This document shows positions 52,382-61,064 of a stretch of 64,000 bases of DNA, in pieces. This stretch comes from Bradyrhizobium tropiciagri (lineage in GTDB: Bacteria > Pseudomonadota > Alphaproteobacteria > Rhizobiales > Xanthobacteraceae), in contig NZ_JAFCKH010000016.1 in NCBI RefSeq assembly GCF_018130505.1, positions 62,001 through 126,000 on the forward strand. Reading direction: 5' to 3'. Below the pieces are notes generated by a model that was given only the letters and a program-made list of their open reading frames with translations, ran no database searches and was not told the origin of the DNA. Each line of letters opens with the position of its first letter. The stretch's first letter is position 1. The position numbers and the translations under genes are program-made.

Positions 52382-53422
52382 ATGAACGAGATATTTGTTG
52401 TCAGTGAAAAAACCCCTTTGATCGAGACGCTGCGACGGATCGATCAGGGACAATTGCAGCTCGCCGTGGTGGAGCGCGACGGCAAGATCGTCGGCACCGT
52501 GACGGACGGCGACGTGCGGCGCGCGCTGCTCAGCGGCGTCAGCCTCGACGCGTCGGTCGATCTCGTCATGAACCGCAACCCGATCACCGCGCCGGTCGGC
52601 ATCTCCAATGCCGCTGCGCTCAATATGATGCGCAAGCGTTCGATCCATCAGCTGCCGGTCGTCGATTCCGATGGCCAGGTGGTCGAGATCAAGCTGATCG
52701 ACGACCTTGCGCTGGCGCAGCAATCCGATCACTGGGTGGTCCTGATGGCCGGCGGCCTCGGCTCGCGGCTGAAACCGCTGACCGACGACCTTCCCAAGCC
52801 GCTGATCCGCGTCGGCGACAAGCCGATCCTGGAGACCGTGCTGGGCGGCTTCATCAAGGCCGGCTTCGGCAAGTTCTTCATCTCGGTCAACTACAAGGCC
52901 GAGATGATCCGTGAGTATTTCGGCGACGGCTCGGCCTGGGGCGTCGAGATCAGCTATCTGCAGGAGAACGAGCGGCTCGGCACTGCCGGCGCGCTGTCGC
53001 TCCTGCCGGAGCGCCCGAAGCGGGCGTTCTTCGTGATGAACGGCGACCTGCTGACGACGGTGAATTTCGAGCAGCTGCTGAAATATCATCACCAGCATCA
53101 GGCGTTCTCCACCGTCTGCGTCCGCGAGCATTCCGTGACAGTGCCGTTCGGCGTGATCGATTTCGACGATCACCGCCTGGTCGGCATCCGCGAGAAGCCG
53201 ACGCAGAAATTCTTCGTCAATGCCGGCGTCTATCTGCTCGATCCGGGCGTGCTGGATCATCTCAATGGCAACGAGGCGGTCGACATGCCGACGCTGATCG
53301 AGCGGACCATCGCCGACGGCAAGCAGTCGGTGGTGTTCCCGTTGCGTGAATACTGGATCGATGTCGGCCGTCTCGATGACCTGCAGCGCGCCTCCGACGA
53401 GTTCCAGAGGATCTTTGGATGA
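52382..53422 (+). CDS. ptmE: CBS-domain sugar-1-phosphate nucleotidyltransferase (PtmE-like)
   Basis: A 346-residue protein. Two CBS motifs (about residues 5-120, VTDGDVRRALLSGVSLDASV; RSIHQLPVVDSDGQ) precede a nucleotidyltransferase domain with MAGGLGSRLKPLTDDLPKPL and the acidic MNGDLLT. This order matches PtmE of Campylobacter, which makes GDP-GlcN(Ac) for the legionaminic acid route. A plain UDP- or CDP-sugar enzyme cannot be excluded. It is 6 bp after the acyltransferase and overlaps the next gene by four bases. Confidence 0.8.
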   Translation: MNEIFVVSEKTPLIETLRRIDQGQLQLAVVERDGKIVGTVTDGDVRRALLSGVSLDASVDLVMNRNPITAPVGISNAAALNMMRKRSIHQLPVVDSDGQVVEIKLIDDLALAQQSDHWVVLMAGGLGSRLKPLTDDLPKPLIRVGDKPILETVLGGFIKAGFGKFFISVNYKAEMIREYFGDGSAWGVEISYLQENERLGTAGALSLLPERPKRAFFVMNGDLLTTVNFEQLLKYHHQHQAFSTVCVREHSVTVPFGVIDFDDHRLVGIREKPTQKFFVNAGVYLLDPGVLDHLNGNEAVDMPTLIERTIADGKQSVVFPLREYWIDVGRLDDLQRASDEFQRIFG

Positions 53423-54231
53423 GCACCGAGCGCTCCCTGCGTGAAATGATGTCGCTCGGCGGGCGCGTCGCGCTCGTCACCGGCGGTGCCGGCCATATCG
53501 GCCGCGCGATTGCCGACGGCCTCGCCGAACTCGGCGCCAACATCGCGCTGGTCGATATCGCCGCGTCCGCCGGCGCGGATGCTGCCGCCAAGCTGACCGA
53601 GCGCTGGTCGGTCAGCGCCGAGGCCTTTGCATGCGATTTCGAGCAGGCCGATGCGGTGCGGAACCTGCCGCGGCGGGTGCGCGAAAAATTCGGCCGCATC
53701 GACGTCATCGTCAACTGTGCCGCCTTCGTCGGCACCAGCGGGCTCGAGGGCTGGGCCGTGCCGTTTGCGCAGCAGTCCGATACCACCTGGCGGCGGGCGC
53801 TCGAGGTCAACCTGACCGCGCCGTTCGTCCTGGTGCAGGCCGCCGCCGAGGATCTGGCGGCGTCCGGGCATGGCAGCGTGATCAATATTTCCTCGATCTA
53901 TGGGCTCGCCGGCCCGGATTGGCGGCTCTATGAGGGGACCAGCCTCGGCAATCCCGCGGCTTACGCGGCCAGCAAGGGCGGCCTGCTGCAGATGACCCGC
54001 TGGCTCGCTACCACGCTGGCGCCGCGGGTCCGGGTCAATGCGGTTGCGCCGGGCGGCGTGTTCCGGGCGACGCCGGAGCCGTTCCTCAGTCGTTACGTGG
54101 CCCGCACCCCGCTCGGCCGGATGGCGACGGAGGACGACATGAAGGGCGCGGTAGCCTATCTGGCGAGCGATCTGTCGGCCTACGTCACCGGCCAGTGCAT
54201 TGCGGTCGACGGGGGCTGGACGGCGTGGTAA
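53419..54231 (+). CDS. ptmA: short-chain dehydrogenase (PtmA-like)
   Basis: A 270-residue classical SDR. TGGAGHIGRAIADGLAELG is the NAD(P) motif. INISSIYGLAGPDW gives the catalytic Ser, and AAYAASKGG gives Tyr and Lys. RVNAVAPGGVF and QCIAVDGGW are typical ends. In Campylobacter PtmA takes part in forming the GDP-linked legionaminic precursor; here the neighbours ptmE and neuB support this. No PtmF-like partner is in the window. Confidence 0.75.
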   Translation: MSTERSLREMMSLGGRVALVTGGAGHIGRAIADGLAELGANIALVDIAASAGADAAAKLTERWSVSAEAFACDFEQADAVRNLPRRVREKFGRIDVIVNCAAFVGTSGLEGWAVPFAQQSDTTWRRALEVNLTAPFVLVQAAAEDLAASGHGSVINISSIYGLAGPDWRLYEGTSLGNPAAYAASKGGLLQMTRWLATTLAPRVRVNAVAPGGVFRATPEPFLSRYVARTPLGRMATEDDMKGAVAYLASDLSAYVTGQCIAVDGGWTAW

Positions 54232-54271
54232 GCCCGTCGACAAAATCCATGCAATTGCGGGAATCTCTAAA

Positions 54272-55450
54272 ATGTTGAGCTGTAGCAAGTGCTTATTGCC
54301 GGAAACGGCGGAAGCGACGTCGTTCGATGACGAAGGTTCATGCAGCGTCTGCCGCCAGATTGAGGTCCGTGACACCCAGATCGACTGGGACGACCGTCAC
54401 AAGCAGATGCAGGAACTGGTCGCGCAATATCGCGACAAGGGCCTGTACGATTGCATCGTGCCGTATTCCGGCGGCAAGGACAGCGTTTTCCAGCTCTGGT
54501 ACGTCGTCAAGAAGCTCGGCCTGAAGCCGCTGGTGGTGCGCTTCGACCACTGGTTCTACCGGCCGCTGGTCGAGGAGAACAACACCTCGGTGTTCAAGCA
54601 ACTCGGCGTCGACGTTCTCAACTTCACGCCGAACTGGCACGTGGTGCGCGAGCTGATGCTGGAATCGCTGAAGCGCCGCGGCGACTTCTGCTGGCACTGC
54701 CACACCGGCATCTACGCCCACACCATGCAGATCGCGATCCGCTACGAGACGCCGCTGCTGTTCTGGGGCGAGAGCCTCGCCGAATACCAGTCGTTCTATT
54801 CTTATGACGAGATGGAAGAGGTCGACGAGAAGCGCTTCAACCGCGCCATGAATCTCGGCATCACCGCCGACGACATGTACGAATTCCTCGGCGGCCGCGT
54901 CGCCAAGCGCGACCTCTATCCGTTCGTCTATCCGCCGCGCAAGGAGCTGATGCGGATCAAGTGCCGCTCGATCTGCCTCGGCAGCTACATCAAGTGGGAC
55001 ACCAAGAAGCACGTCGAGATCATCAAGAGGGAGCTCGGCTGGAAGGGCCAGGAGGTCGAGGGCATTCCGCCGGAATACGACTACGAGAAGATCGAGTGCT
55101 TCTTCCAGGGTGTCCGTGATTACCTGAAGTACATCAAGCGCGGCATGGGCCGGACCAACCACCTCGCCAACGTCGACATCCGCAACAAGCGCATGACCCG
55201 CGAGCAGGGCGAGGCCCTGGTGCGCGAATTCGACGGCAAGCGGCCGCCGAGCCTCGATCTGTTCCTCGACTATCTGCAGCTCACCGAGGAGCAGTTCCTC
55301 GGCATCGCGATCAAGCACGAGGTCAGCCCGTGGCAGTTCTCGCCGAACCAGGTCGAGCCGGGCCGCAAGATGCCCGACATGGACCAATGGGATCGCACCT
55401 CGGTGCCGTGGCCGAACCATCCGGGCGTCGAGATCGGCGGCAAGGGTTAG
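54272..55450 (+). CDS. N-acetyl sugar amidotransferase (WbpG/PseA/PtmG-like)
   Basis: A 392-residue PP-loop amidotransferase that turns an acetamido into an acetamidino group. Zinc-type cysteines are Cys4, Cys7, Cys24 and Cys27; the PP-loop is SGGKDS at residues 66-71. The start ATG 54272 begins MLSCSKCLLPE. It is followed by its ammonia donor pair hisH and hisF, as in the P. aeruginosa O5 wbpG-hisH2-hisF2 set. The substrate could be the nonulosonic acid (as for PseA/PtmG) or the 2,3-diamino sugar of the WbpB/D/E trio. Confidence 0.88.
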   Translation: MLSCSKCLLPETAEATSFDDEGSCSVCRQIEVRDTQIDWDDRHKQMQELVAQYRDKGLYDCIVPYSGGKDSVFQLWYVVKKLGLKPLVVRFDHWFYRPLVEENNTSVFKQLGVDVLNFTPNWHVVRELMLESLKRRGDFCWHCHTGIYAHTMQIAIRYETPLLFWGESLAEYQSFYSYDEMEEVDEKRFNRAMNLGITADDMYEFLGGRVAKRDLYPFVYPPRKELMRIKCRSICLGSYIKWDTKKHVEIIKRELGWKGQEVEGIPPEYDYEKIECFFQGVRDYLKYIKRGMGRTNHLANVDIRNKRMTREQGEALVREFDGKRPPSLDLFLDYLQLTEEQFLGIAIKHEVSPWQFSPNQVEPGRKMPDMDQWDRTSVPWPNHPGVEIGGKG

Positions 55451-55498
55451 TCGGGGTTTGATCGGACCGCGCCGGGCCGGCGCGGCGGGAGCGGGGCG

Positions 55499-56137
55499 AT
55501 GTCACACGTTGCGATCGTCGATTACGGCATCAACAATGTTCGCTCGGTGCGCAACGCCGTCGAATATTGCGGCTTCGATCCCGTCGTCACCCATGACGAG
55601 GACGCGATCGCCGACGCCTCGCACGTGATCCTGCCCGGCGTCGGCGCGTTCGGCGACGCCATGACCAACATCCGCGCTCGCGGCATCGATGCGATGCTGG
55701 AGCGCCACGTCCGCGAGAAGGGCAAGCCCTTCCTCGCGGTCTGCCTCGGCATGCAGCTGCTCGCCAAGACCTCCGAGGAGCATGCTGACGACAACGTCGC
55801 GCATCGCGGGCTCGGCTGGTTCGACGCCGACGTGCTGCGGCTGATGCCCAACGATCCCGCGCTGAAGATCCCGCATATGGGCTGGAACATGGTGGCGAAG
55901 GAGCGCAGCCATCCGATCCTGGCCGGGATTCGCGAGAGCAACCTCGCGTTCTATTTCGTGCATTCCTTCGCCATGCGCTGCAACGTCGAGAGCGACGTGG
56001 TCGGCTACGCCCAGTATGGCCAGTCCGTCACTGCGATCATCGCGCGCGACAACGTCGTGGCGACCCAGTTCCATCCCGAGAAGAGCCAGGACAGCGGCAT
56101 CGAGCTGGTAAGCAATTTCCTCCGCTGGAATCCTTGA
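55499..56137 (+). CDS. hisH: HisH-like glutamine amidotransferase subunit
   Basis: A 212-residue class I glutaminase. Nucleophile Cys82 is in FLAVCLGMQLL, and the His/Glu pair is in ATQFHPEKSQ. It splits glutamine and feeds ammonia to HisF. It lies in a sugar operon, not with his genes, so it serves the amidotransferase just upstream. The 212-residue length is normal for HisH. Confidence 0.88.
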   Translation: MSHVAIVDYGINNVRSVRNAVEYCGFDPVVTHDEDAIADASHVILPGVGAFGDAMTNIRARGIDAMLERHVREKGKPFLAVCLGMQLLAKTSEEHADDNVAHRGLGWFDADVLRLMPNDPALKIPHMGWNMVAKERSHPILAGIRESNLAFYFVHSFAMRCNVESDVVGYAQYGQSVTAIIARDNVVATQFHPEKSQDSGIELVSNFLRWNP

Positions 56138-56141
56138 AGCG

Positions 56142-56918
56142 ATGCTGAAAAAGAGACTGATCCCGAAATTCCTGCTGCGTGATGGCAGGCTGGTGAAATA
56201 CGTCCGCTTCTTCGAGAACGAGCGCGCCGCCGGCAATCCGGTGACGACGGCCAAGGTCTACAACGATTACGGCGTCGACGAGCTGATCGTGCTCGACATC
56301 GTGCCGAGCGCTGCCTCGCGCAGCCGCGTCGTCGAGATCATCGAGCGGATGTCGGAAGAGATCTTCATGCCCTTCACGGTCGGCGGCGGCGTCAAGACGC
56401 TCGAGGACGTCAACATGCTGCTGCGCGCCGGCGCCGACAAGGTCTCGGTCAATTCGGAGGCGGTGCGACGGCCGGAGTTCCTGCGCGAGGCGGCGCGGAC
56501 GTTCGGCGACCAGTGCATGACGGTCTCGATCGACTACAAGCGGATCAGCCCCGATCAGGCCAGCGTGTTCATCGACGGCGGCCGTGAGCAGGTCGCGCTC
56601 GACCCGGTCGAATGGGCGCGGCGCTGCGAGGACCTGCATTGCGGCGAGGTGCTGCTCGGCTCGATCGACCGCGACGGCACCATGTCGGGCTATGACCTCG
56701 ACATGATCCACGCCGTCTCGCGCGCGCTGAGCGTGCCGCTGATCGTCTCCGGCGGCTGCGGCTCGCTGCAGCATGCGATCGACGCGCTGGAGGCCGGCGC
56801 CTCCGCGGTCGCGATCTCGTCGATGTTCCTGTTCACCGACCACAGCCCGATCAAGCTGCGCAGCCATCTGGCCTCGCGCGGCCTCGACGTTCGCTCCAGC
56901 TCCTCCAGCAGGAACTAG
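56142..56918 (+). CDS. hisF: HisF-like ammonia-channel subunit lacking Asp11
   Basis: A 258-residue HisF-like barrel. Numbering against T. maritima HisF (recalled) shows Leu in place of Asp11, one of the two catalytic acids of the cyclase, and Lys in place of Cys9. The gate residues Arg5, Glu46, Lys99 and Glu167 correspond to Arg5, Glu47, Lys100 and the Glu of HCGEVLL here. The Asp of SIDYKRI (Asp130) and the SIDRDGT block remain. It therefore looks like a channel that delivers ammonia but cannot close the imidazole ring. Confidence 0.88.
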   Translation: MLKKRLIPKFLLRDGRLVKYVRFFENERAAGNPVTTAKVYNDYGVDELIVLDIVPSAASRSRVVEIIERMSEEIFMPFTVGGGVKTLEDVNMLLRAGADKVSVNSEAVRRPEFLREAARTFGDQCMTVSIDYKRISPDQASVFIDGGREQVALDPVEWARRCEDLHCGEVLLGSIDRDGTMSGYDLDMIHAVSRALSVPLIVSGGCGSLQHAIDALEAGASAVAISSMFLFTDHSPIKLRSHLASRGLDVRSSSSSRN

Positions 56919-56922
56919 CACC

Positions 56923-57588
56923 GTGCAGCTCTCGCTTGGCCGCAATGAACTCGCGCTCTATGTGCAGAGGCAGTTCGAGACCTTCTTCCCCGACGGCGCC
57001 GACCTCGGCGACCTGCCGGCCTTCGTCGACAAGGCGCTCGGCCGCATCGAGCATTGTTTTTCGCGGGTCCGGCTCAAGGGCTTCACTGCGAACGGCGAGG
57101 CGAGGTTCTCGCACTGGCACTGCGACCAGTATGCGATCTTCCTGTATTATCTCGCCAACACTGCCTTCCGTGAAAAGCCCGGCCATCCGATCGCCGACAA
57201 GGCCTATGCGCTGAACAAGGCGCTGCATGCGCTCGATGCGTTCTACGAGGTCGAACTGCCCGACGTGTTCGCGGTCCAGCATCCGGTCGGCACCGTGCTC
57301 GGCCGCGCCAGCTATTCGGATTATTTCATCTGCTATCACAACTGCACGGTCGGCGCGAACCTCGAGAACGACTATCCGTCGTTCGGCTGCGGCATCGTGA
57401 TGTATGGCGGCAGCCGGATCATCGGCAAGACGGCGGTCGGCGACAACAGCTTCGTCTCGACCGGCGCGATCGTCATCGACGGCGGCACGCTGGCCGCCGA
57501 CAGCGTGCTGCACGGCATCTATCCCAACGCGCGCCGCTCGGCGACGTCGCGTAACGTGGTGCGCGACATCTTCGGGGTCACGAGCTAG
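56923..57588 (+). CDS. serine-acetyltransferase-like hexapeptide protein
   Basis: A 221-residue protein starting at GTG 56923, 4 bp after hisF. The N-terminal 110 residues are helical, and a left-handed beta-helix follows (VGTVLGRASYSDYFICYHN, VGDNSFVSTGAIVIDGG). The layout is like serine acetyltransferase but no cysteine genes are near. Its partner and acyl acceptor are unknown; the operon suggests acylation of a nonulosonic acid intermediate. It ends the plus-strand run 50.7-57.6 kb. Confidence 0.65.
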   Translation: MQLSLGRNELALYVQRQFETFFPDGADLGDLPAFVDKALGRIEHCFSRVRLKGFTANGEARFSHWHCDQYAIFLYYLANTAFREKPGHPIADKAYALNKALHALDAFYEVELPDVFAVQHPVGTVLGRASYSDYFICYHNCTVGANLENDYPSFGCGIVMYGGSRIIGKTAVGDNSFVSTGAIVIDGGTLAADSVLHGIYPNARRSATSRNVVRDIFGVTS

Positions 57589-57648
57589 CCTAGTCTTGAT
57601 GCGCCTTCCTGCCGCGAAGCGATGGCCGCTGCGCCGAAAAACGCCCGC

Positions 57649-58962
57649 TCAGGTCAGCCGCTTGAAGCCGGAATGCGCGACCGGGCCGCGCAGCAGCTGC
57701 TTGATCGCCTTCTGGTCGACCGCGGCGCGCAGCTCGCGGAACACCTCGTTCACGGCTTCCAGATAGCGGTCGACATGGGCATCGGTGTGCGCCCACATCG
57801 CATAGAAAGAGCCGGTGGCGAAGATGCCGCGGTCGAGCATCATCTGGGTGAACAGCGTGCGGGTTTCCTGCGCCTCGGGCAGCTCGAACGCAAAGTGGCC
57901 GAGCGGCGAGATGCCGGAGATATGCACCGGCAGGCCGGTGGCCTGCGCTGCTTCCGCCCAGCCCTTCTGGACGCGGCTGCCGATCCGCATCAGGTGCCTT
58001 GCGACATTCTGCTCGCGATGCTTGCGCAGCGTGGCGAGCGCCGCGACCGGGCCGACGCGCTCGGTCCAGGCGGTCGAACTGACGAAGGTCTCCTGCGCGG
58101 CATCCATCACCGAGGCGCGGCCGACGATCGCGGCCATCGGAAAGCCGTTGGCGATCGCCTTGGCGAACACCGCGATATCAGGGTCGACGCCATAGGCGAG
58201 ATGCGCGCCGCCGGAATTGATGCGGAAGCCCGAGGTCACCTCGTCGAAGATCAGCGCCGCGCCGCAGCGGTCGGCGAGGGCGCGGATGCCCTGGATGAAG
58301 GCCGGCTCTGGCTCGCTCGAGCGCACCGGCTCCATCACGATCGCGGCGAGCCGCTCGCCGTGCTCGGCGACGATCGCCTCGATCTCGTCGAGCTTGTTGA
58401 AGTGGAACGGCTGCATCAGCCCGGCGAGGCCGCGCGGCACGCCCTTGGTGTCGAGGCCAGGCAGCAGATGGCCGTCGAGCGCGGTGGTGGCGCCGAGATT
58501 GGCGCTGAGATACCAGTCGTGCCAGCCGTGATAGCCGCAGAACGCCACCATGTCGCGGCCGGTCGCGGCGCGCGCGATCCGGACGGCGATCGCCATCGCC
58601 TCGCCGCCGGCGCGGCCGAAGCGCACCATGTCCGCCCACGGGTGCAGTTCGACCAAAAGCTCGGCAAGCTCGATATCCTCGGCGCAGTTCAGCGTCGACA
58701 TCGAGCCCATGTCGATCGCGGACTTCACCGCCGCATCGACGTCCGGATCGGCAAAGCCCAGGATGGTGGCGCCGATCCCGCAATAGCTCATGTCGAGATA
58801 GGTCTTGCCGTCGAGATCGGTGACCTCGGCGCCCTTGGCCGACTTGAAATAGCTCGGCCATTGCTCGGGAAGGAACATTTCCGGCCGCTTGGAGAGCAGC
58901 TGCGTTCCGCCAGGGATCACCTTGCGGGCGCGCCGGTAAAGTGCCTGTCCTGTTCCCGACAT
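57649..58962 (-). CDS. class III PLP aminotransferase (glutamate-1-semialdehyde aminomutase-like)
   Basis: A 437-residue fold-type I enzyme. The start is ATG 58962, with AAGGA upstream. RARKVIPGGTQLLSKRPEM is the glutamate-1-semialdehyde aminotransferase-like opening; LIFDEVTSGFRI holds the PLP Asp and VFAKAIANGFPMAAIVG holds the Lys. Such paralogues occur in sugar loci, where they transaminate or isomerise small acids or keto sugars. The substrate here is unknown. It is convergent with the gene ending at 57588. Confidence 0.8.
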   Translation of the reverse strand: MSGTGQALYRRARKVIPGGTQLLSKRPEMFLPEQWPSYFKSAKGAEVTDLDGKTYLDMSYCGIGATILGFADPDVDAAVKSAIDMGSMSTLNCAEDIELAELLVELHPWADMVRFGRAGGEAMAIAVRIARAATGRDMVAFCGYHGWHDWYLSANLGATTALDGHLLPGLDTKGVPRGLAGLMQPFHFNKLDEIEAIVAEHGERLAAIVMEPVRSSEPEPAFIQGIRALADRCGAALIFDEVTSGFRINSGGAHLAYGVDPDIAVFAKAIANGFPMAAIVGRASVMDAAQETFVSSTAWTERVGPVAALATLRKHREQNVARHLMRIGSRVQKGWAEAAQATGLPVHISGISPLGHFAFELPEAQETRTLFTQMMLDRGIFATGSFYAMWAHTDAHVDRYLEAVNEVFRELRAAVDQKAIKQLLRGPVAHSGFKRLT

Positions 58963-59098
58963 CAAATCAAATCCTTCCCCGAAAACCTTCGGCTGAATAC
59001 CCCATGGGCCGGTTCCGGGCAAGGCTGTCCGCCCGCGCGCCTCGGCTTGCAATCGCCGCACAGGACTGCGACAGACACCGGGCCAAGGGGCGGGGGCG

Positions 59099-60817
59099 AT
59101 GGACGAGACGATCGGCACACTAAGCGAGAGGCGCCTTCGGACCGCGGGCTTCGCCGCCCTCGCGTTCGTCGTCGTGCTGTGGCTCGGCGTCTCCGCGCTC
59201 GCGGTGTCGCGGCAGGGGACATGGCCGGACGAGGCTGCCTACATCCTGAAATCGTGGTGGTACGTCAGCGGCGCCGTCCGTCCCTATTCGGCCGAGGATG
59301 CGACCTGGTATCAGCCGCTGATCTACTATGTGATCGGCCTCTGGCAGTGGATGGTCGGTCACGGCGTCATCGCCTCGCGATCGGACACCGTGCTGATCAC
59401 CGCGATCAACATCGGCCTGCTCGCAGGCCTGCTGCGGCGATTGAACTGCGGGATCTGGCCGATCGTCTTTGCGATCATCGTCTTTGCACTCACCGAGGAC
59501 AGCGTCTTCTATTTCAGCAGCGCTACCCCCTACGCATTTGCGATCTGCCTGCAACTGATCGCGCTGCATCTGATGCTGACGATGCGCGGCAATGCCGGCT
59601 ACGCCCTCGCCATCGCGCTCGGCGTCGTGTTGACGATGATCTATTTCGTCAGGATCAACCTGGTTTCGTTCATTGCGCTGAGTCTCGCGATCGTCTGGGT
59701 CAGGGCCGGCCGCGATCGCTGGCGCGTCTATGCGTTCGCGGCGGGCATTTTCGTCGCGACATGGCTGAGCCTGGCGTGGCTGTGGGGGCAACGTTTCGTC
59801 TATGTCTCGCTGTGGTTTCCAATCGTCACGGACTGGCTGTCCCGTGCCGGCGTGATGCCGTACCCGCATGCGATGAGCCTGAGCCAGCAATTGCTGATGC
59901 AGGGCGTACCGAGCCGCAGCCTGCCCGAACTGTTGTCCTACATGTTCGGTCCGGACATGATGCTGAACTGGCTCGTGGCGCACCACGTCGTGCCGCTCGC
60001 CGCGGCGGTCTTCGCCCTCGGCGTGCTGGTGTTCCGCCGCTCGCCGAACCGGGGATGGATTGCGACATTCCTCGCCGCCTACCTTTTCCTGCTGCTGTTC
60101 CACCACTTCGGCGCGCAATCCTATTGCCCGATCTGCATCCAGGGCTACGCGAACTATTTCAACTATTTCGGTGCGCTCGCGGGCGCGCTGGCGCTGAGCG
60201 GATGGTCCGGGCCGCCGCGGCGCAAAGCGCCCGGCGGCCCGGTTGCGGCCGGAGCGGTGGCGGCGGCGCTGGTGCTGGCGTCGCTGCAATCCTGGTACCT
60301 GTCGGGGAGCAACCGGCTGCCATCGATTCGCAATCAGGCGAGCGCGCTTCCGAGCGAGGTGCGCCGCATCGGCGCGGCCCTCAAGGGTCATCTGCCGGCA
60401 AATTCGCTGGTCGGCCTCGTCAGCATGGATCCGAGGATTCCGCTGGCACTGGCCGATGCCGACGCGCGGATTTCTCCCGTCGCGCTGTCCCTGACGTCGT
60501 TCTACCGCAAGCTCAACGACAATCTGACGGCCGAGCAGAAAGCGGTGGCGACGGCAGAGATCGCGGAGCTGTCGCTCTGGACCGATTCGACCGCCGAAAA
60601 CTGGATGCGCAACGACTACGAGTTCCTTCTCGTGCAGCGGCGGCCAGACCGGTTTCCGTCCTGGCTGATCTGGGCTCCCGATGCCCCGCTGGTGACGCGC
60701 GGATTGGCAAAGTGCTTCGAGCGGATCGATGCGCGGGCGTTCGACGACGTGACGCCGCCGCTGTCGGTCGAGCTCTATCGCCGCACCGGCCGCGGCGACG
60801 CCTGTGTCAGCGATTGA
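59099..60817 (+). CDS. GT-C-like multi-pass membrane protein
   Basis: A 572-residue protein with about 10-11 hydrophobic helices. After the first helix comes TWPDEAAYIL, an Asp-Glu placed like the catalytic acid of ArnT/PMT-type GT-C glycosyltransferases (family 39-like). The C-terminal 180 residues are hydrophilic. It could add a sugar from a polyprenyl phosphate donor on the periplasmic side. No firm family proof. Confidence 0.55.
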   Translation: MDETIGTLSERRLRTAGFAALAFVVVLWLGVSALAVSRQGTWPDEAAYILKSWWYVSGAVRPYSAEDATWYQPLIYYVIGLWQWMVGHGVIASRSDTVLITAINIGLLAGLLRRLNCGIWPIVFAIIVFALTEDSVFYFSSATPYAFAICLQLIALHLMLTMRGNAGYALAIALGVVLTMIYFVRINLVSFIALSLAIVWVRAGRDRWRVYAFAAGIFVATWLSLAWLWGQRFVYVSLWFPIVTDWLSRAGVMPYPHAMSLSQQLLMQGVPSRSLPELLSYMFGPDMMLNWLVAHHVVPLAAAVFALGVLVFRRSPNRGWIATFLAAYLFLLLFHHFGAQSYCPICIQGYANYFNYFGALAGALALSGWSGPPRRKAPGGPVAAGAVAAALVLASLQSWYLSGSNRLPSIRNQASALPSEVRRIGAALKGHLPANSLVGLVSMDPRIPLALADADARISPVALSLTSFYRKLNDNLTAEQKAVATAEIAELSLWTDSTAENWMRNDYEFLLVQRRPDRFPSWLIWAPDAPLVTRGLAKCFERIDARAFDDVTPPLSVELYRRTGRGDACVSD

Positions 60818-61014
60818 ACGGCAGGGTTGATTGCTCCGCGGCGCGCCGTGCCGGGCACCGGTGGGCCACGGACACCGGAATTCCCCCTGCCGGCTGGCCC
60901 GGGGGCCGCATAAGCGCCTTGCCTTGTTGCGAGTTTTCCGAGTAATGGACGGTATCGTGCGGCCCCCAAAGGCCGCTTGTTCCCTCGGCGATTGGGCCGG
61001 TCGTAATGGCTTGC

Positions 61015-61050
61015 GATAAGCCAAAAACGATAAGCCAAGAGATAAGCCAA
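61015..61050 (+). repeat. three direct repeats of GATAAGCCAA
   Basis: Exact ten-base copies at 61015-61024, 61029-61038 and 61041-61050, with start-to-start distances of 14 and 12 bases. They end 14 bp before the ATG of the oxidoreductase at 61065. They could bind a regulator or be a slippage relic. Confidence 0.75.
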
Positions 61051-61064
61051 CACAGGGCCTTTGC

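Noticed and set aside
56142-56918. hisH/hisF as part of a histidine operon
   Set aside because: No his genes are near, the pair follows a sugar amidotransferase, and HisF lacks Asp11.
57622-60945. A long plus-strand frame of about 1,100 residues
   Set aside because: It runs antisense to the class III aminotransferase and out of frame with the GT-C-like gene. Both of those have clear motifs.
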